This document shows positions 7,839-15,360 of a DNA stretch of 64,000 bases, in pieces. The stretch covers positions 1 to 64,000 of the forward strand of contig NZ_JAERRJ010000016.1 of NCBI RefSeq assembly GCF_016741815.1, in the 5' to 3' direction. A program made the position numbers and the translations under genes. Position 1 is the first letter of the stretch, and every line of letters begins with the position of its first letter. The DNA comes from Nocardia acididurans. GTDB taxonomy: Bacteria > Actinomycetota > Actinomycetes > Mycobacteriales > Mycobacteriaceae. The notes below the pieces were generated by a model. The model did no database searches. It saw only the letters and a list, made by a program, of their open reading frames with translations, and was not told the DNA's origin.

Positions 7839-8282
7839 TCACTCGAAGCCGTGAGCCTGCGCGACGAGGTCGAAGAAGACCCAGACGCCGCCCTTGTGGT
7901 AGGAGTCCGGGTGTTCCGAACCGCCCAGGAACGGGTAGGGGGTGGCGATGTAGACCTCACCGTCGGACAGCGGCCCGAGCCGGGTGCGGATGTCCGAAAC
8001 ATGTTGGGGTGCAAGGACATAGGTGACGACATCGGGGTCGAACAGGACCTTGTCGATGAAGTCGGTGATCTCGGCGAAGGGTCCGTAGGTCTTGGCGCCG
8101 GGGCTGTACGGGTCGAGGATGGCGTATTCGCCGGTGCGGGTGCTCATGAGGAAGGCATGCCCCAGGTCGGAGTAGCCGACGACGGTGTCGAACCGGGGAA
8201 AGTGCGGGGCCCAGGCCGGCATCACCTGCTCGAAGCCGGAGGGGCCGATCAGTTTGAAGGGCACGCTGCTCACATGGTTCAT
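7839..8282 (-). CDS. T6SS immunity Tdi1-like (DUF1851) protein
   Basis: A 147-residue protein resembling the DUF1851 / Tdi1 C-terminal family: FDTVVGYSDLGHAFLMSTRTGEYAILDPYSPGAKTYGPFAEITDFIDKVLFDP, then LGPLSDGEVYIATPYPFLGG. Tdi1 is the immunity partner of a type VI secretion DNase in Agrobacterium, but this family is widespread in actinobacteria, which lack T6SS. No toxin gene is visible beside it. It lies between the TAXI receptor and the ankyrin gene with short gaps (21 and 33 bp), so cotranscription is likely. Its actual role is open. Confidence 0.72.
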   Translation of the reverse strand: MNHVSSVPFKLIGPSGFEQVMPAWAPHFPRFDTVVGYSDLGHAFLMSTRTGEYAILDPYSPGAKTYGPFAEITDFIDKVLFDPDVVTYVLAPQHVSDIRTRLGPLSDGEVYIATPYPFLGGSEHPDSYHKGGVWVFFDLVAQAHGFE

Positions 8283-8303
8283 CCAACCAGAGCGGCAGGA
8301 CGG

Positions 8304-9293
8304 CTAGGACAGCGCCTTCTCGCTGCCGCGGTGCAGATCGACCGGCGAGGTGTTGCGGGCATTGGCGCGGTCGATGCCCTTGGCCGCCGGATTCGCCTGC
8401 TCCAGTTGGGGTTTGCGGTCGAACAGGACCTTGGTCAGGACACAGGCCAGGTTGGCGTCCAGGTCGTCACGCACCAGCAGGACATTGGGGACCACGATGG
8501 TCTTGGCGTCGGCGGGCAGGCCGTAGGTGGCGGCGGGGATGACGCCCGCCTCGTAGACCGGGTTCACCGCGCGCATCTCGTCGAGCAGATCGGTGATGTC
8601 GAGGAAGCGCACCTTGTCGCGGGCCGTGGTGAACAGGTCGGTGATGCCGGGGGTGGGCAGGCCGCCGGACCAGAACAGGGCGTCGATGGAGCCGTCCTTC
8701 ATGCCGTCGACGGTTTTGGTCAGGTCCAGGCGCTGGGCGTCGATATCCCTGTCCGGGTCCAGGCCCGCGCCGCGCAGCAGCCGCTGGGCGATCACCTCGG
8801 TGCCGGATTTGGGGGAGCCGGTGGAGACGCGCTTCCCGCGCAGATCGGCGACCGAGTTGATGTTCAAGCCCTCGCGCACGATCACCTGCGTGTAGTTGGT
8901 GTAGATGCGCGAGAGCGCCCGCACCGGCTGCTTGCCCTCGAAACCGCCCGTGCCCAGCGCGGCGTCGGCGGCGGAGTCGGCCAGCGAGAACGCGACCTGA
9001 TAGCTGCCCGACACCAGCTGCTGGATGTTCTGCACCGACGCGCCGGTCTCGGCGGCCGTGGCCTTGACCTTGCCGCCGGTGGCGTCGGTGATCTGCTCGG
9101 CGTAGGCATTGCCGAGCGCGAAGTAGACGCCGGTCGCATTGCCGGTGGCGATGGCGATGCGGGTGTCCTGGGTGACCTCACAGGTGACCTCGCCGCCGCT
9201 GTCGGCGGTCGAACTGTCCTGGCGGCCACCGCATCCGGTGAGCAGGCCCGCCGCGAGCGCGGCGGCCGCCGCGATGGTGACGTAGCGCCTCAT
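8304..9293 (-). CDS. TRAP transporter TAXI-family solute receptor (lipoprotein)
   Basis: A 329-residue substrate-binding lipoprotein with an N-terminal signal helix and lipobox LLTGC, then the TAXI family core: IAIATGNATGVYFALGNAYAEQI, DLRGKRVSTGSPKSGTEVIAQRLL and ALFWSGGLPTPGITDL. TAXI receptors deliver organic acids or amino acids to a fused TRAP permease. The permease gene lies directly upstream with its stop one base from this start, so the two are translationally coupled. ATG 9293 is chosen because the upstream extension is basic and would bury the signal peptide. Substrate unknown; glutamate-like or dicarboxylate ligands are known for the family. Confidence 0.93.
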   Translation of the reverse strand: MRRYVTIAAAAALAAGLLTGCGGRQDSSTADSGGEVTCEVTQDTRIAIATGNATGVYFALGNAYAEQITDATGGKVKATAAETGASVQNIQQLVSGSYQVAFSLADSAADAALGTGGFEGKQPVRALSRIYTNYTQVIVREGLNINSVADLRGKRVSTGSPKSGTEVIAQRLLRGAGLDPDRDIDAQRLDLTKTVDGMKDGSIDALFWSGGLPTPGITDLFTTARDKVRFLDITDLLDEMRAVNPVYEAGVIPAATYGLPADAKTIVVPNVLLVRDDLDANLACVLTKVLFDRKPQLEQANPAAKGIDRANARNTSPVDLHRGSEKALS

Positions 9294-9294
9294 G

Positions 9295-11418
9295 TCATAC
9301 CTCCTTGTCGACCGGCGACCCGTGCCGGTGAACGTCCTGTGCCGCACGGGGATCGGTATCCGCGCGCCGCGTGAGCCGGGTGGTGATCGCGGCCGCCAGC
9401 AGCAGCGCCGCGCCCGCGCCGACGGTGATCGGGCTCGGATACAGCAGCGCCGCGCCCGCCAGCCCCGCGAGCACCCGCGCGGCCGGTCCTGCCTGTCCGA
9501 CGCCGAAGATCCAGCCGCCGGTGGCCATGGCCAGCGCGGTCACGCCGACCGCCACAATCGCTGTGGTGGTGAGGATTTCGAGGAACGGTCCGCGCGCCAG
9601 CAGCCGTTCGCCGGAGTCGGTGAGCACGAAGACGACCGGAACCAGGAAGGCGGGCAGGGCGTAGCGCAGCGTCTGCCACATGGTGGGCACGGGTTTCGCG
9701 CCCGTGACCGCCGCCGCGCCCACCGCCGCCAGCGCGGTCGGCGGCGTCACCTCCGACAGCACCGAGAAGTAGAAGACGAACATGGCCGCCGCCGGTTTGG
9801 CCACCCCGAGCCCGAGCAGCGCCGGGCCGATGATGGCCCAGCCGATGACGAACGACGCCGTAACCGGAATCGCCAGGCCGAGCAGTGAAAGCGCCACCGC
9901 CGCAAGCACGATGGTGCACACCAGCACCACCGTCGGATTGTCGGAGACCGCCTCGCCGACCTTCACCAGCAGCGAGGCCACCTCCGCGCCGAGCCCGGTC
10001 TTGGTGGTCATGGAGGTGATCGTCCCGGCCGCCGCGCACACCGCGACCACCGGCAGCGCCGAGCGGATGCCCGAGGACAGTGCGGTGAATCCCTCGACGA
10101 GGAACTCGCGCACCCGATTCGACGGCGTGCCCGGTGAATTCCGCTGCCGCACGGCACGATCGGCGACGGCGAGCAGGAAGGCGAGCGCGGTCGCGTACAC
10201 CACGGCCCGGGGCGCGCTCATGCCGAGCACCATCAGCACGACGATGACGATCAGCGACAGGAAGTGATAGCCGAAGCGCAGCAGCAGTTTCCACGCCGGA
10301 ACGACCTCGCCGAGTGCCTCGGTGTCCGCCGGGCTCTCGGCCGCTGCCGCCGCCGAATGGAAGCGCCGGGCGTCGATCTCCACCGACAGCAGGATGCCCA
10401 GGTAGTACAGCAGCGTCGGAATGGTCGCCCACGCCAGCACGGTGAGATACGAAACCTCCAGGTACTCGGCCACGATGAAGGCCGCCACACCCAGCGTCGG
10501 CGGTGACAGGATCGCGCCCACGCCCGCCGCCGCGAGCATGCCGCCCGCCTGCTCCGGGCGATATCCGGCGCGCTTCAGAATGGGCCAGGTAACCGCCCCT
10601 GTGCTCACCGCCGTCGCGGTTCCCGACCCCGACACCGTGCCCAGCAGGAAACCGGAGGTCACCGCCGTGCGCCCCGCCGCGCTGGGCGAGCGCCGGAACA
10701 CCGCCACCGACAGATCCACGAAGAACCGTGCCGCGCCGGAGAATTCGAGCACCGCGCCGTAGATGGTGAACAGCACGATATAGCTCGCGGTGACGTCCAG
10801 CGGCGTGCCGTAGAACCCGCTGCCGGAGTTGTAGAGCGCGTCGACGATCTGCGAGAAGTCCAGGCCCAGATGCGCGATGGACCAGTGCTGCGGCAGCAGC
10901 CCGCCGTAGTACCCGTAGGCCAGGAACAGCGCGCACACCAGCGGCAGCACCCACCCGGTGGTGCGCCGGCAGGCTTCCAGGATGAGCAGCAGCAGGATCG
11001 CGCCCATCACGACATCGGCCGGTTCCAGCAGCCCCTGCCGATCCAGGAAGGCGTCGTAGCCGCCGCCCGCGCCGCCGATGCGCACCGGCAGCACCGGATA
11101 CAGGCACACCACCAGTGCGAGCGCGGCCAGCGCCCAGTCCACCGGCGCGGGACCGTCCACCCGGTCGAGGAACTTCCACCCCGACCGGTAGCTCAGGAAG
11201 ATCAGCGGCAGCGTCACCGCCAGGAAGATGACCAGGTAGTACTGACTGCCCTGCGGCAGCGGCCGAAACACCTGCCACAGCACCAGGATCGCGTCCGCGA
11301 AGGCGCACAGCGCCACGAACTTCTCGGTCCGCCCGGAGAGCCGCCGCGCGGGCCGCTCCTCGTCGTCCACGCCCAGTTCGGCCGGTGTGGGAAGTAGCTG
11401 CTGCGCACCCGTGGTCAT
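9295..11418 (-). CDS. TRAP transporter permease, fused 4TM/12TM subunits
   Basis: A roughly 707-residue polytopic membrane protein of the TRAP 4TM/12TM fusion type that pairs with TAXI receptors. Many hydrophobic segments and typical DctM-like stretches are visible, for example GSGTATAVSTGAVTWPILKRAGYRPEQAGGMLAAAGVGAILSPPTLG and SEVTPPTALA. It drives ion-coupled uptake. ATG 11418 is preferred to the GTG six bases upstream because GGGAG then sits 9 nt before the start. It is divergent from a glutamine amidotransferase gene across a 186-bp region with an 18-bp palindrome. Confidence 0.92.
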   Translation of the reverse strand: MTTGAQQLLPTPAELGVDDEERPARRLSGRTEKFVALCAFADAILVLWQVFRPLPQGSQYYLVIFLAVTLPLIFLSYRSGWKFLDRVDGPAPVDWALAALALVVCLYPVLPVRIGGAGGGYDAFLDRQGLLEPADVVMGAILLLLILEACRRTTGWVLPLVCALFLAYGYYGGLLPQHWSIAHLGLDFSQIVDALYNSGSGFYGTPLDVTASYIVLFTIYGAVLEFSGAARFFVDLSVAVFRRSPSAAGRTAVTSGFLLGTVSGSGTATAVSTGAVTWPILKRAGYRPEQAGGMLAAAGVGAILSPPTLGVAAFIVAEYLEVSYLTVLAWATIPTLLYYLGILLSVEIDARRFHSAAAAAESPADTEALGEVVPAWKLLLRFGYHFLSLIVIVVLMVLGMSAPRAVVYATALAFLLAVADRAVRQRNSPGTPSNRVREFLVEGFTALSSGIRSALPVVAVCAAAGTITSMTTKTGLGAEVASLLVKVGEAVSDNPTVVLVCTIVLAAVALSLLGLAIPVTASFVIGWAIIGPALLGLGVAKPAAAMFVFYFSVLSEVTPPTALAAVGAAAVTGAKPVPTMWQTLRYALPAFLVPVVFVLTDSGERLLARGPFLEILTTTAIVAVGVTALAMATGGWIFGVGQAGPAARVLAGLAGAALLYPSPITVGAGAALLLAAAITTRLTRRADTDPRAAQDVHRHGSPVDKEV

Positions 11419-11516
11419 CGACACCCGCTCCCACCTGCACCCAACCGCACCGTACGCTCCTGCTCACCCGTCCGATTGGCGGCACAGTATCACCGGACCG
11501 ATGGGTCTGGAGTGGG

Positions 11517-11534
11517 ATTCGGTGTGCACCGAAT
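11517..11534. promoter_or_regulatory. 18-bp palindromic operator-like site
   Basis: ATTCGGTG and CACCGAAT are perfect 8-bp arms around a TG centre, in the divergent region between the TRAP operon (minus) and the amidotransferase gene (plus). The position 71 bp before ATG 11605 and 99 bp before the permease start suits a dimeric repressor acting on both. The regulator is not identified. Confidence 0.55.
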
Positions 11535-11604
11535 TGCCCGATCCATACCGGACATTCGGCCGAGATCCCCGATTCGGGCCGGTGTATCTCCCACAATCGG
11601 TGCC

Positions 11605-12342
11605 ATGCCCAAGCCCTGCCTGCTGCTGCAGTTGCGCCCCGAGCGCGCGGCCGCGGACGACGAATATCACGCCGTACTGCGCGCCGGAGCGCTCGGCCCG
11701 GACCGCGTGGTGCGCATCCAGATGAATCAACAGTTCCCGCATATCGACCTCGACGAGTTCTCCGCCGTCATCGTCGGCGGCGGGCCCAGCAATGTGAGCA
11801 ATCCCGAGGAGCGCAAGTACGACTACCAGCGCCGCTTCGAACCCCCGCTGCGGGAACTGCTGGGCGAGATCGTGGAGCGGGACTTCCCGTATCTGGGCGC
11901 CTGCTACGGCCTGGGCATCCTGGCGGATGTGCTGGGCGGCAAGGTCGGCGAGGCCCGCTACAGCGAGCCGCCGGGCGCGCAGACCATCGAACTGACGCCC
12001 GCCGCCGGTGCGGACGCACTGCTGCGGGGGCTTCCGACGTCGTTCCGGGCCTTTGTCGGGCACAAGGAGGCGTGCCAGGAGGTGCCGCCGGGCGCGGTGC
12101 TGCTGGCCTCCTCCGGCGGCTGCCCGGTGCAGATGGTGCGCGTCGGGCAGAATCTGTACGCCACCCAGTTCCATCCCGAGCTGGACGGCGACGGCCTCGC
12201 GCTGCGCATCGAAATCTACCGGCACGCAGGGTATTTCGATCCCGCCGAAGCCGAATCCCTGATCGCGCTCGGCCACCGGGAGTCGGTGCCCGTGCCCGCG
12301 GAGATCCTGCGGCGCTTCATCGCCCGGTACTGCGCGGACTGA
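11605..12342 (+). CDS. Class I glutamine amidotransferase-like protein
   Basis: A 245-residue stand-alone class I glutamine amidotransferase (GuaA-like). The nucleophile elbow is LGACYGLGI and the His-Glu pair lies in TQFHPELDGDG. An early GGGPSNVSNPEE loop replaces the usual glycine-rich oxyanion strand. Such proteins hydrolyse glutamine or gamma-glutamyl compounds. It lies about 670 bp upstream of the gamma-glutamylamine operon but is separated from it by a convergent YaeQ gene, so a link to that pathway is only suggestive. ATG 11605 is chosen because upstream sequence lacks family similarity. Confidence 0.86.
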   Translation: MPKPCLLLQLRPERAAADDEYHAVLRAGALGPDRVVRIQMNQQFPHIDLDEFSAVIVGGGPSNVSNPEERKYDYQRRFEPPLRELLGEIVERDFPYLGACYGLGILADVLGGKVGEARYSEPPGAQTIELTPAAGADALLRGLPTSFRAFVGHKEACQEVPPGAVLLASSGGCPVQMVRVGQNLYATQFHPELDGDGLALRIEIYRHAGYFDPAEAESLIALGHRESVPVPAEILRRFIARYCAD

Positions 12343-12346
12343 GGCG

Positions 12347-12889
12347 CTATCGGATGCGGTGCTCCGCGATGGGCGCGCTCAGGCCGACGCCGTTGAGCTC
12401 GAGGTACAGCTCACGCTCGGTCACCGAGACGGTCATGGTGTTGCGCCGCTCCAGCGCGCCCACGGCCGCGTCGATGAAGTCCCGGTCGAAGCTGTAGACC
12501 GGAATGTCCTCGGCGCGATGAATCTTCTTGCCGCCCAGCTGCGCCAGCACCTTCACCGGATCACGGTGGGTGTAGACCGCCGCGCGCCCCGCCAGTTTCA
12601 TGCCCCGGTGCACGCGATCAGCGTCGGGCGCGCCGACCTCGATCCAGGCGGTGATCCGTGTGGTGAGGTCGCGCACGAGGACGGCGGGTTCGTCGGTGGA
12701 GGACACGCCGCCCTCGCTGAAGGCGATGCCCTCCTCGTACTCCAGGCAGTAGGCCAGCACCCGGGTCAGCATGAACTCGTCGTTCTCCGACGGATGCCGT
12801 GCCACCCGCAGCTCCAGCTCCTCGTAGACGCCACGGTCGACGTCCGCGAGGTTGACCGTGAAGGTATGCAGTGTCGCGCTGAGAGCCAT
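12347..12889 (-). CDS. YaeQ-family protein
   Basis: A 180-residue YaeQ protein. It begins MALSATLHTFTVNLADVDRGVYEELELRVARHPSENDEFMLTRVL and continues with FSEGGVSSTDEPAVLVRDLT and ITAWIEVGAPDADRVHRGMKLAGRAAVYTHRD, which match the family along its whole length. The fold resembles PD-(D/E)XK nucleases, and the E. coli member suppresses RfaH loss, but its biochemical role is unsettled. It is convergent with the amidotransferase (4 bp apart) and divergent from the gamma-glutamylamine operon. Confidence 0.92.
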   Translation of the reverse strand: MALSATLHTFTVNLADVDRGVYEELELRVARHPSENDEFMLTRVLAYCLEYEEGIAFSEGGVSSTDEPAVLVRDLTTRITAWIEVGAPDADRVHRGMKLAGRAAVYTHRDPVKVLAQLGGKKIHRAEDIPVYSFDRDFIDAAVGALERRNTMTVSVTERELYLELNGVGLSAPIAEHRIR

Positions 12890-13013
12890 GGGTCCAGAAG
12901 CATAGTGCCTGATCAGGAAGGGCCGTTCGGCACGGTCACGATGAATCCCGAATCGGGCACACGCGGGGCCGCGGTCGCTTAGCGTGATCACGTTGATGCC
13001 GAGAGGGGTCGAA

Positions 13014-14390
13014 ATGCGTGCCGGGATGCTCAGTGTTGCCGATCTGGTGCAACAGGTCGAAGCGGGAACGATCGACACGGTGCTGGTCGCCATGACGGAT
13101 ATGCAGGGGCGGTTACAGGGGAAACGTTGTTCGGCACGGTATTTCGTCGACGAGGTGCTCGAGCATGCCACCGAGGCGTGTGACTACCTGCTCGCCGTGG
13201 ATGTCGAGATGACCACGGTGGACGGGTACGCGAGCTCGTCGTGGGATACCGGCTACGGGGATTTCGTTCTGCGACCGGACCTTTCGACCCTGCGGGTGGT
13301 GCCGTGGTGGCCGGGAACGGCGCTGGTGCTGTGCGACGTGCTGCAACTCGACGAGCACGGGGAACCGGGCGACAGTCCGGTCGCGCCGTCGCCACGGCAG
13401 GTGCTGCGAGCACAGCTGGATCGGCTGGCCGAACACGGATTGCGCGCCTACGTCGGCACCGAACTCGAATTCCTGGTGTTCGACGACAGTTACGAGACCG
13501 CGTTCACCGGCGGATACCGGGATCTGCGGCCCGCCAACCAGTACAACGTCGACTACTCCATGCTCGGCACCGCGCGCATCGAACCGCTGCTGCGCCGCAT
13601 CCGCAACGAGATGTCCGGCGCCGGAATGTATGTCGAGTCGGCCAAGGGGGAATGCAATCCCGGTCAGCACGAGATCGCCTTCCGCTACGACGAGGCGCTC
13701 ATCACCTGCGACAACCACAGCATCTACAAGACCGGGGCCAAGGAGATCGCCGCGCAGGACGGGCGCAGCATCACCTTCATGGCCAAATACAATGAGCGCG
13801 AAGGCAGCTCCTGCCACATCCACCTGAGCCTGCGCACCGAGGCGGGGGAGCCGGTGTTCGCCGGTGACGGTGCGGGCGGGGAATCGGCGCTCATGCGCCA
13901 CTTCCTGGCCGGGCAGCTGGACGCGCTGCGCGAGCTCACCTACTTCCTGGCCCCGAACATCAACTCCTACAAGCGGTTCCAGGCGGGCAGTTTCGCGCCC
14001 ACCGCAGTGGCGTGGGGACGCGACAACCGCACCTGCGCGCTGCGGGTGGTCGGGCACGGACCGTCGCTGCGCTTCGAGAACCGCGTGCCGGGCGCGGATG
14101 TGAATCCCTACCTGGCCGTGGCCGCCACCATCGCGGCCGGGCTGCACGGCATCGAGAACGAACTGCCCCTCGAAGCCGAATTCCACGGCAACGCCTACCG
14201 TTCCGAACGGCCCCGGGTGCCGCGCACCCTGCGCGACGCCGCACAGCTGCTGAGCGAGTCCAAGGTTGCGCAGCGGGCGTTCGGCGACGAGGTGGTGCGG
14301 CACTACCGCAATGCGGCACAGGTGGAGCTGGACGCCTTCGACGCCGCCGTCACCGACTGGGAGCGTGTGCGTGGCTTCGAACGACTCTGA
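13014..14390 (+). CDS. Glutamine synthetase-like gamma-glutamylamine ligase
   Basis: A 458-residue member of the GlnA3/PuuA branch of the glutamine synthetase superfamily. It has the N-terminal beta-grasp part (VLVAMTDMQGRLQGKR), the metal-site strand AYVGTELEFLVF, the ATP/substrate segment SAKGECNPGQHEIAFRY, SSCHIHLSL and the late loop RFENRVPGADVNPYLA. These enzymes couple glutamate to an amine with ATP; GlnA3 of Streptomyces acts on polyamines and PuuA on putrescine. ATG 13014 has GAGAGG upstream. It heads a four-gene run with a PuuD-like hydrolase, an aldehyde dehydrogenase and an SDR, which supports amine catabolism rather than ammonia assimilation. Confidence 0.88.
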   Translation: MRAGMLSVADLVQQVEAGTIDTVLVAMTDMQGRLQGKRCSARYFVDEVLEHATEACDYLLAVDVEMTTVDGYASSSWDTGYGDFVLRPDLSTLRVVPWWPGTALVLCDVLQLDEHGEPGDSPVAPSPRQVLRAQLDRLAEHGLRAYVGTELEFLVFDDSYETAFTGGYRDLRPANQYNVDYSMLGTARIEPLLRRIRNEMSGAGMYVESAKGECNPGQHEIAFRYDEALITCDNHSIYKTGAKEIAAQDGRSITFMAKYNEREGSSCHIHLSLRTEAGEPVFAGDGAGGESALMRHFLAGQLDALRELTYFLAPNINSYKRFQAGSFAPTAVAWGRDNRTCALRVVGHGPSLRFENRVPGADVNPYLAVAATIAAGLHGIENELPLEAEFHGNAYRSERPRVPRTLRDAAQLLSESKVAQRAFGDEVVRHYRNAAQVELDAFDAAVTDWERVRGFERL

Positions 14391-15360
14391 GCCGAGCGGC
14401 GGCGCGGTGCCCGGACCCGAGGACGCTGCGCCGCAATCCGCTGCGCCGCAATCCGCTGCGCTAGATGTGGCTGCGCTGGATGTGGCTGCGCTGGATGTGG
14501 CTGCGCTGGATGTGGCTGCGCTGGATGTGGCTGCGCTGGATGTGGCTGCGCTGGATGTGGCTGCGCCGCAGACCTTTGCGCCGAGTGTGGCTGCGCCGGT
14601 GGCCGCTGCGCCGAATGTCCCTGCGTTGGTGCCCGATTCAGTGTATCGGCCGATCATCGGGTTGCCGACCTACGCCGAGCGGGCGCGGTTCGGATCCTGG
14701 GATATCGACTGCACACTGCTGCCGCGCGGATACGCCGATCTGGTGCACGAGGCCGGGGGTATTCCGGTGCTGTTGCCGCCTATCGGCGTTCCGGCCCCCG
14801 GGCTGCTGGACCGGCTGGACGGCATCGTGCTGACCGGCGGCGCGGATATCGACCCGGCGCGCTACGCCGCCGCCGCGGATCCCGCCACGCGCGGCCTGCG
14901 GCCCGACCGCGACGGTTTCGAATTCGAGCTGTTCGCACTCGCGCGGGCGCGGTCCATGCCGGTGCTGGCCATCTGCCGGGGACTGCAACTGGTGAATGTG
15001 GCGCTGGGCGGCACACTGCTGCAACACCTTCCGGACGTGCTCGGCCACACCGGGCACAACCCGACGCCGGGCGCGTTCACCAAGACCCTGGTGGCGACCA
15101 CCGCGGGCAGCGCGGTGGCCGCCATCGCGGGCCTCGAGGTGACCGCGCACTGTCACCATCATCAGGCCATCGACAGACTGGCCGAGGAGCTGTTCGCGTC
15201 CGCGTACTCCGTGGACGGCATCATCGAGGCGGTGGAGACCCGCACCGGACCGTTCCTGGTCGGGGTGCAATGGCATCCGGAGGCGGATGCGACCGATCAC
15301 CGGCTGATGGCAGCCCTGGTGACGGCGGCGGCGACATACGGAGAGGAGCGTGACCGGTGA
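14371..15360 (+). CDS. PuuD-like gamma-glutamyl-gamma-aminobutyrate hydrolase with repeat-built N-terminus
   Basis: A 329-residue class I amidotransferase-type hydrolase. From about residue 90 it is a normal Peptidase_C26/PuuD domain: PIIGLPTYAERARFG, DGIVLTGGADIDPARY, nucleophile LAICRGLQLVN, HCHHHQAID and GVQWHPEAD. The first 90 residues are foreign to the family and are dominated by AALDV pentapeptides encoded by a 15-bp tandem repeat. GTG 14371 overlaps the ligase gene by 20 bp and has GGGAG 7 nt upstream; starts beyond the repeat lack such a site. It should release GABA-like products from gamma-glutamylated intermediates. Its stop overlaps the next start by 4 bp. Confidence 0.87.
   Translation: MASNDSEPSGGAVPGPEDAAPQSAAPQSAALDVAALDVAALDVAALDVAALDVAALDVAALDVAAPQTFAPSVAAPVAAAPNVPALVPDSVYRPIIGLPTYAERARFGSWDIDCTLLPRGYADLVHEAGGIPVLLPPIGVPAPGLLDRLDGIVLTGGADIDPARYAAAADPATRGLRPDRDGFEFELFALARARSMPVLAICRGLQLVNVALGGTLLQHLPDVLGHTGHNPTPGAFTKTLVATTAGSAVAAIAGLEVTAHCHHHQAIDRLAEELFASAYSVDGIIEAVETRTGPFLVGVQWHPEADATDHRLMAALVTAAATYGEERDR
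14425..14634 (+). repeat. Fourteen 15-bp in-frame tandem repeats
   Basis: This stretch divides into 14 units of 15 bp, nearly all starting with GCTGCG or a one-to-two-base variant. Two units GCTGCGCCGCAATCC are followed by seven of GCTGCGCTGGATGTG (14455-14559, one with a silent CTA/CTG change) and then five diverged units. Each encodes a five-residue step, mostly Ala-Ala-Leu-Asp-Val or Ala-Ala-Pro-x-x. The near-identical core indicates recent slippage expansion. Because the unit is a multiple of three, copy-number change keeps the PuuD-like frame open. Confidence 0.92.

Noticed and set aside
7056..9374. A 772-codon plus-strand open frame
   Set aside because: It is antisense to the reductase, ankyrin, Tdi1-like and TAXI genes, whose families are clear. 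The frame is kept open by GC-rich codon bias and has no domain.
14425..14634. Could the tandem repeats be a CRISPR array?
   Set aside because: Units are 15 bp, contiguous without spacers, and in frame inside a gene. No cas genes are present.
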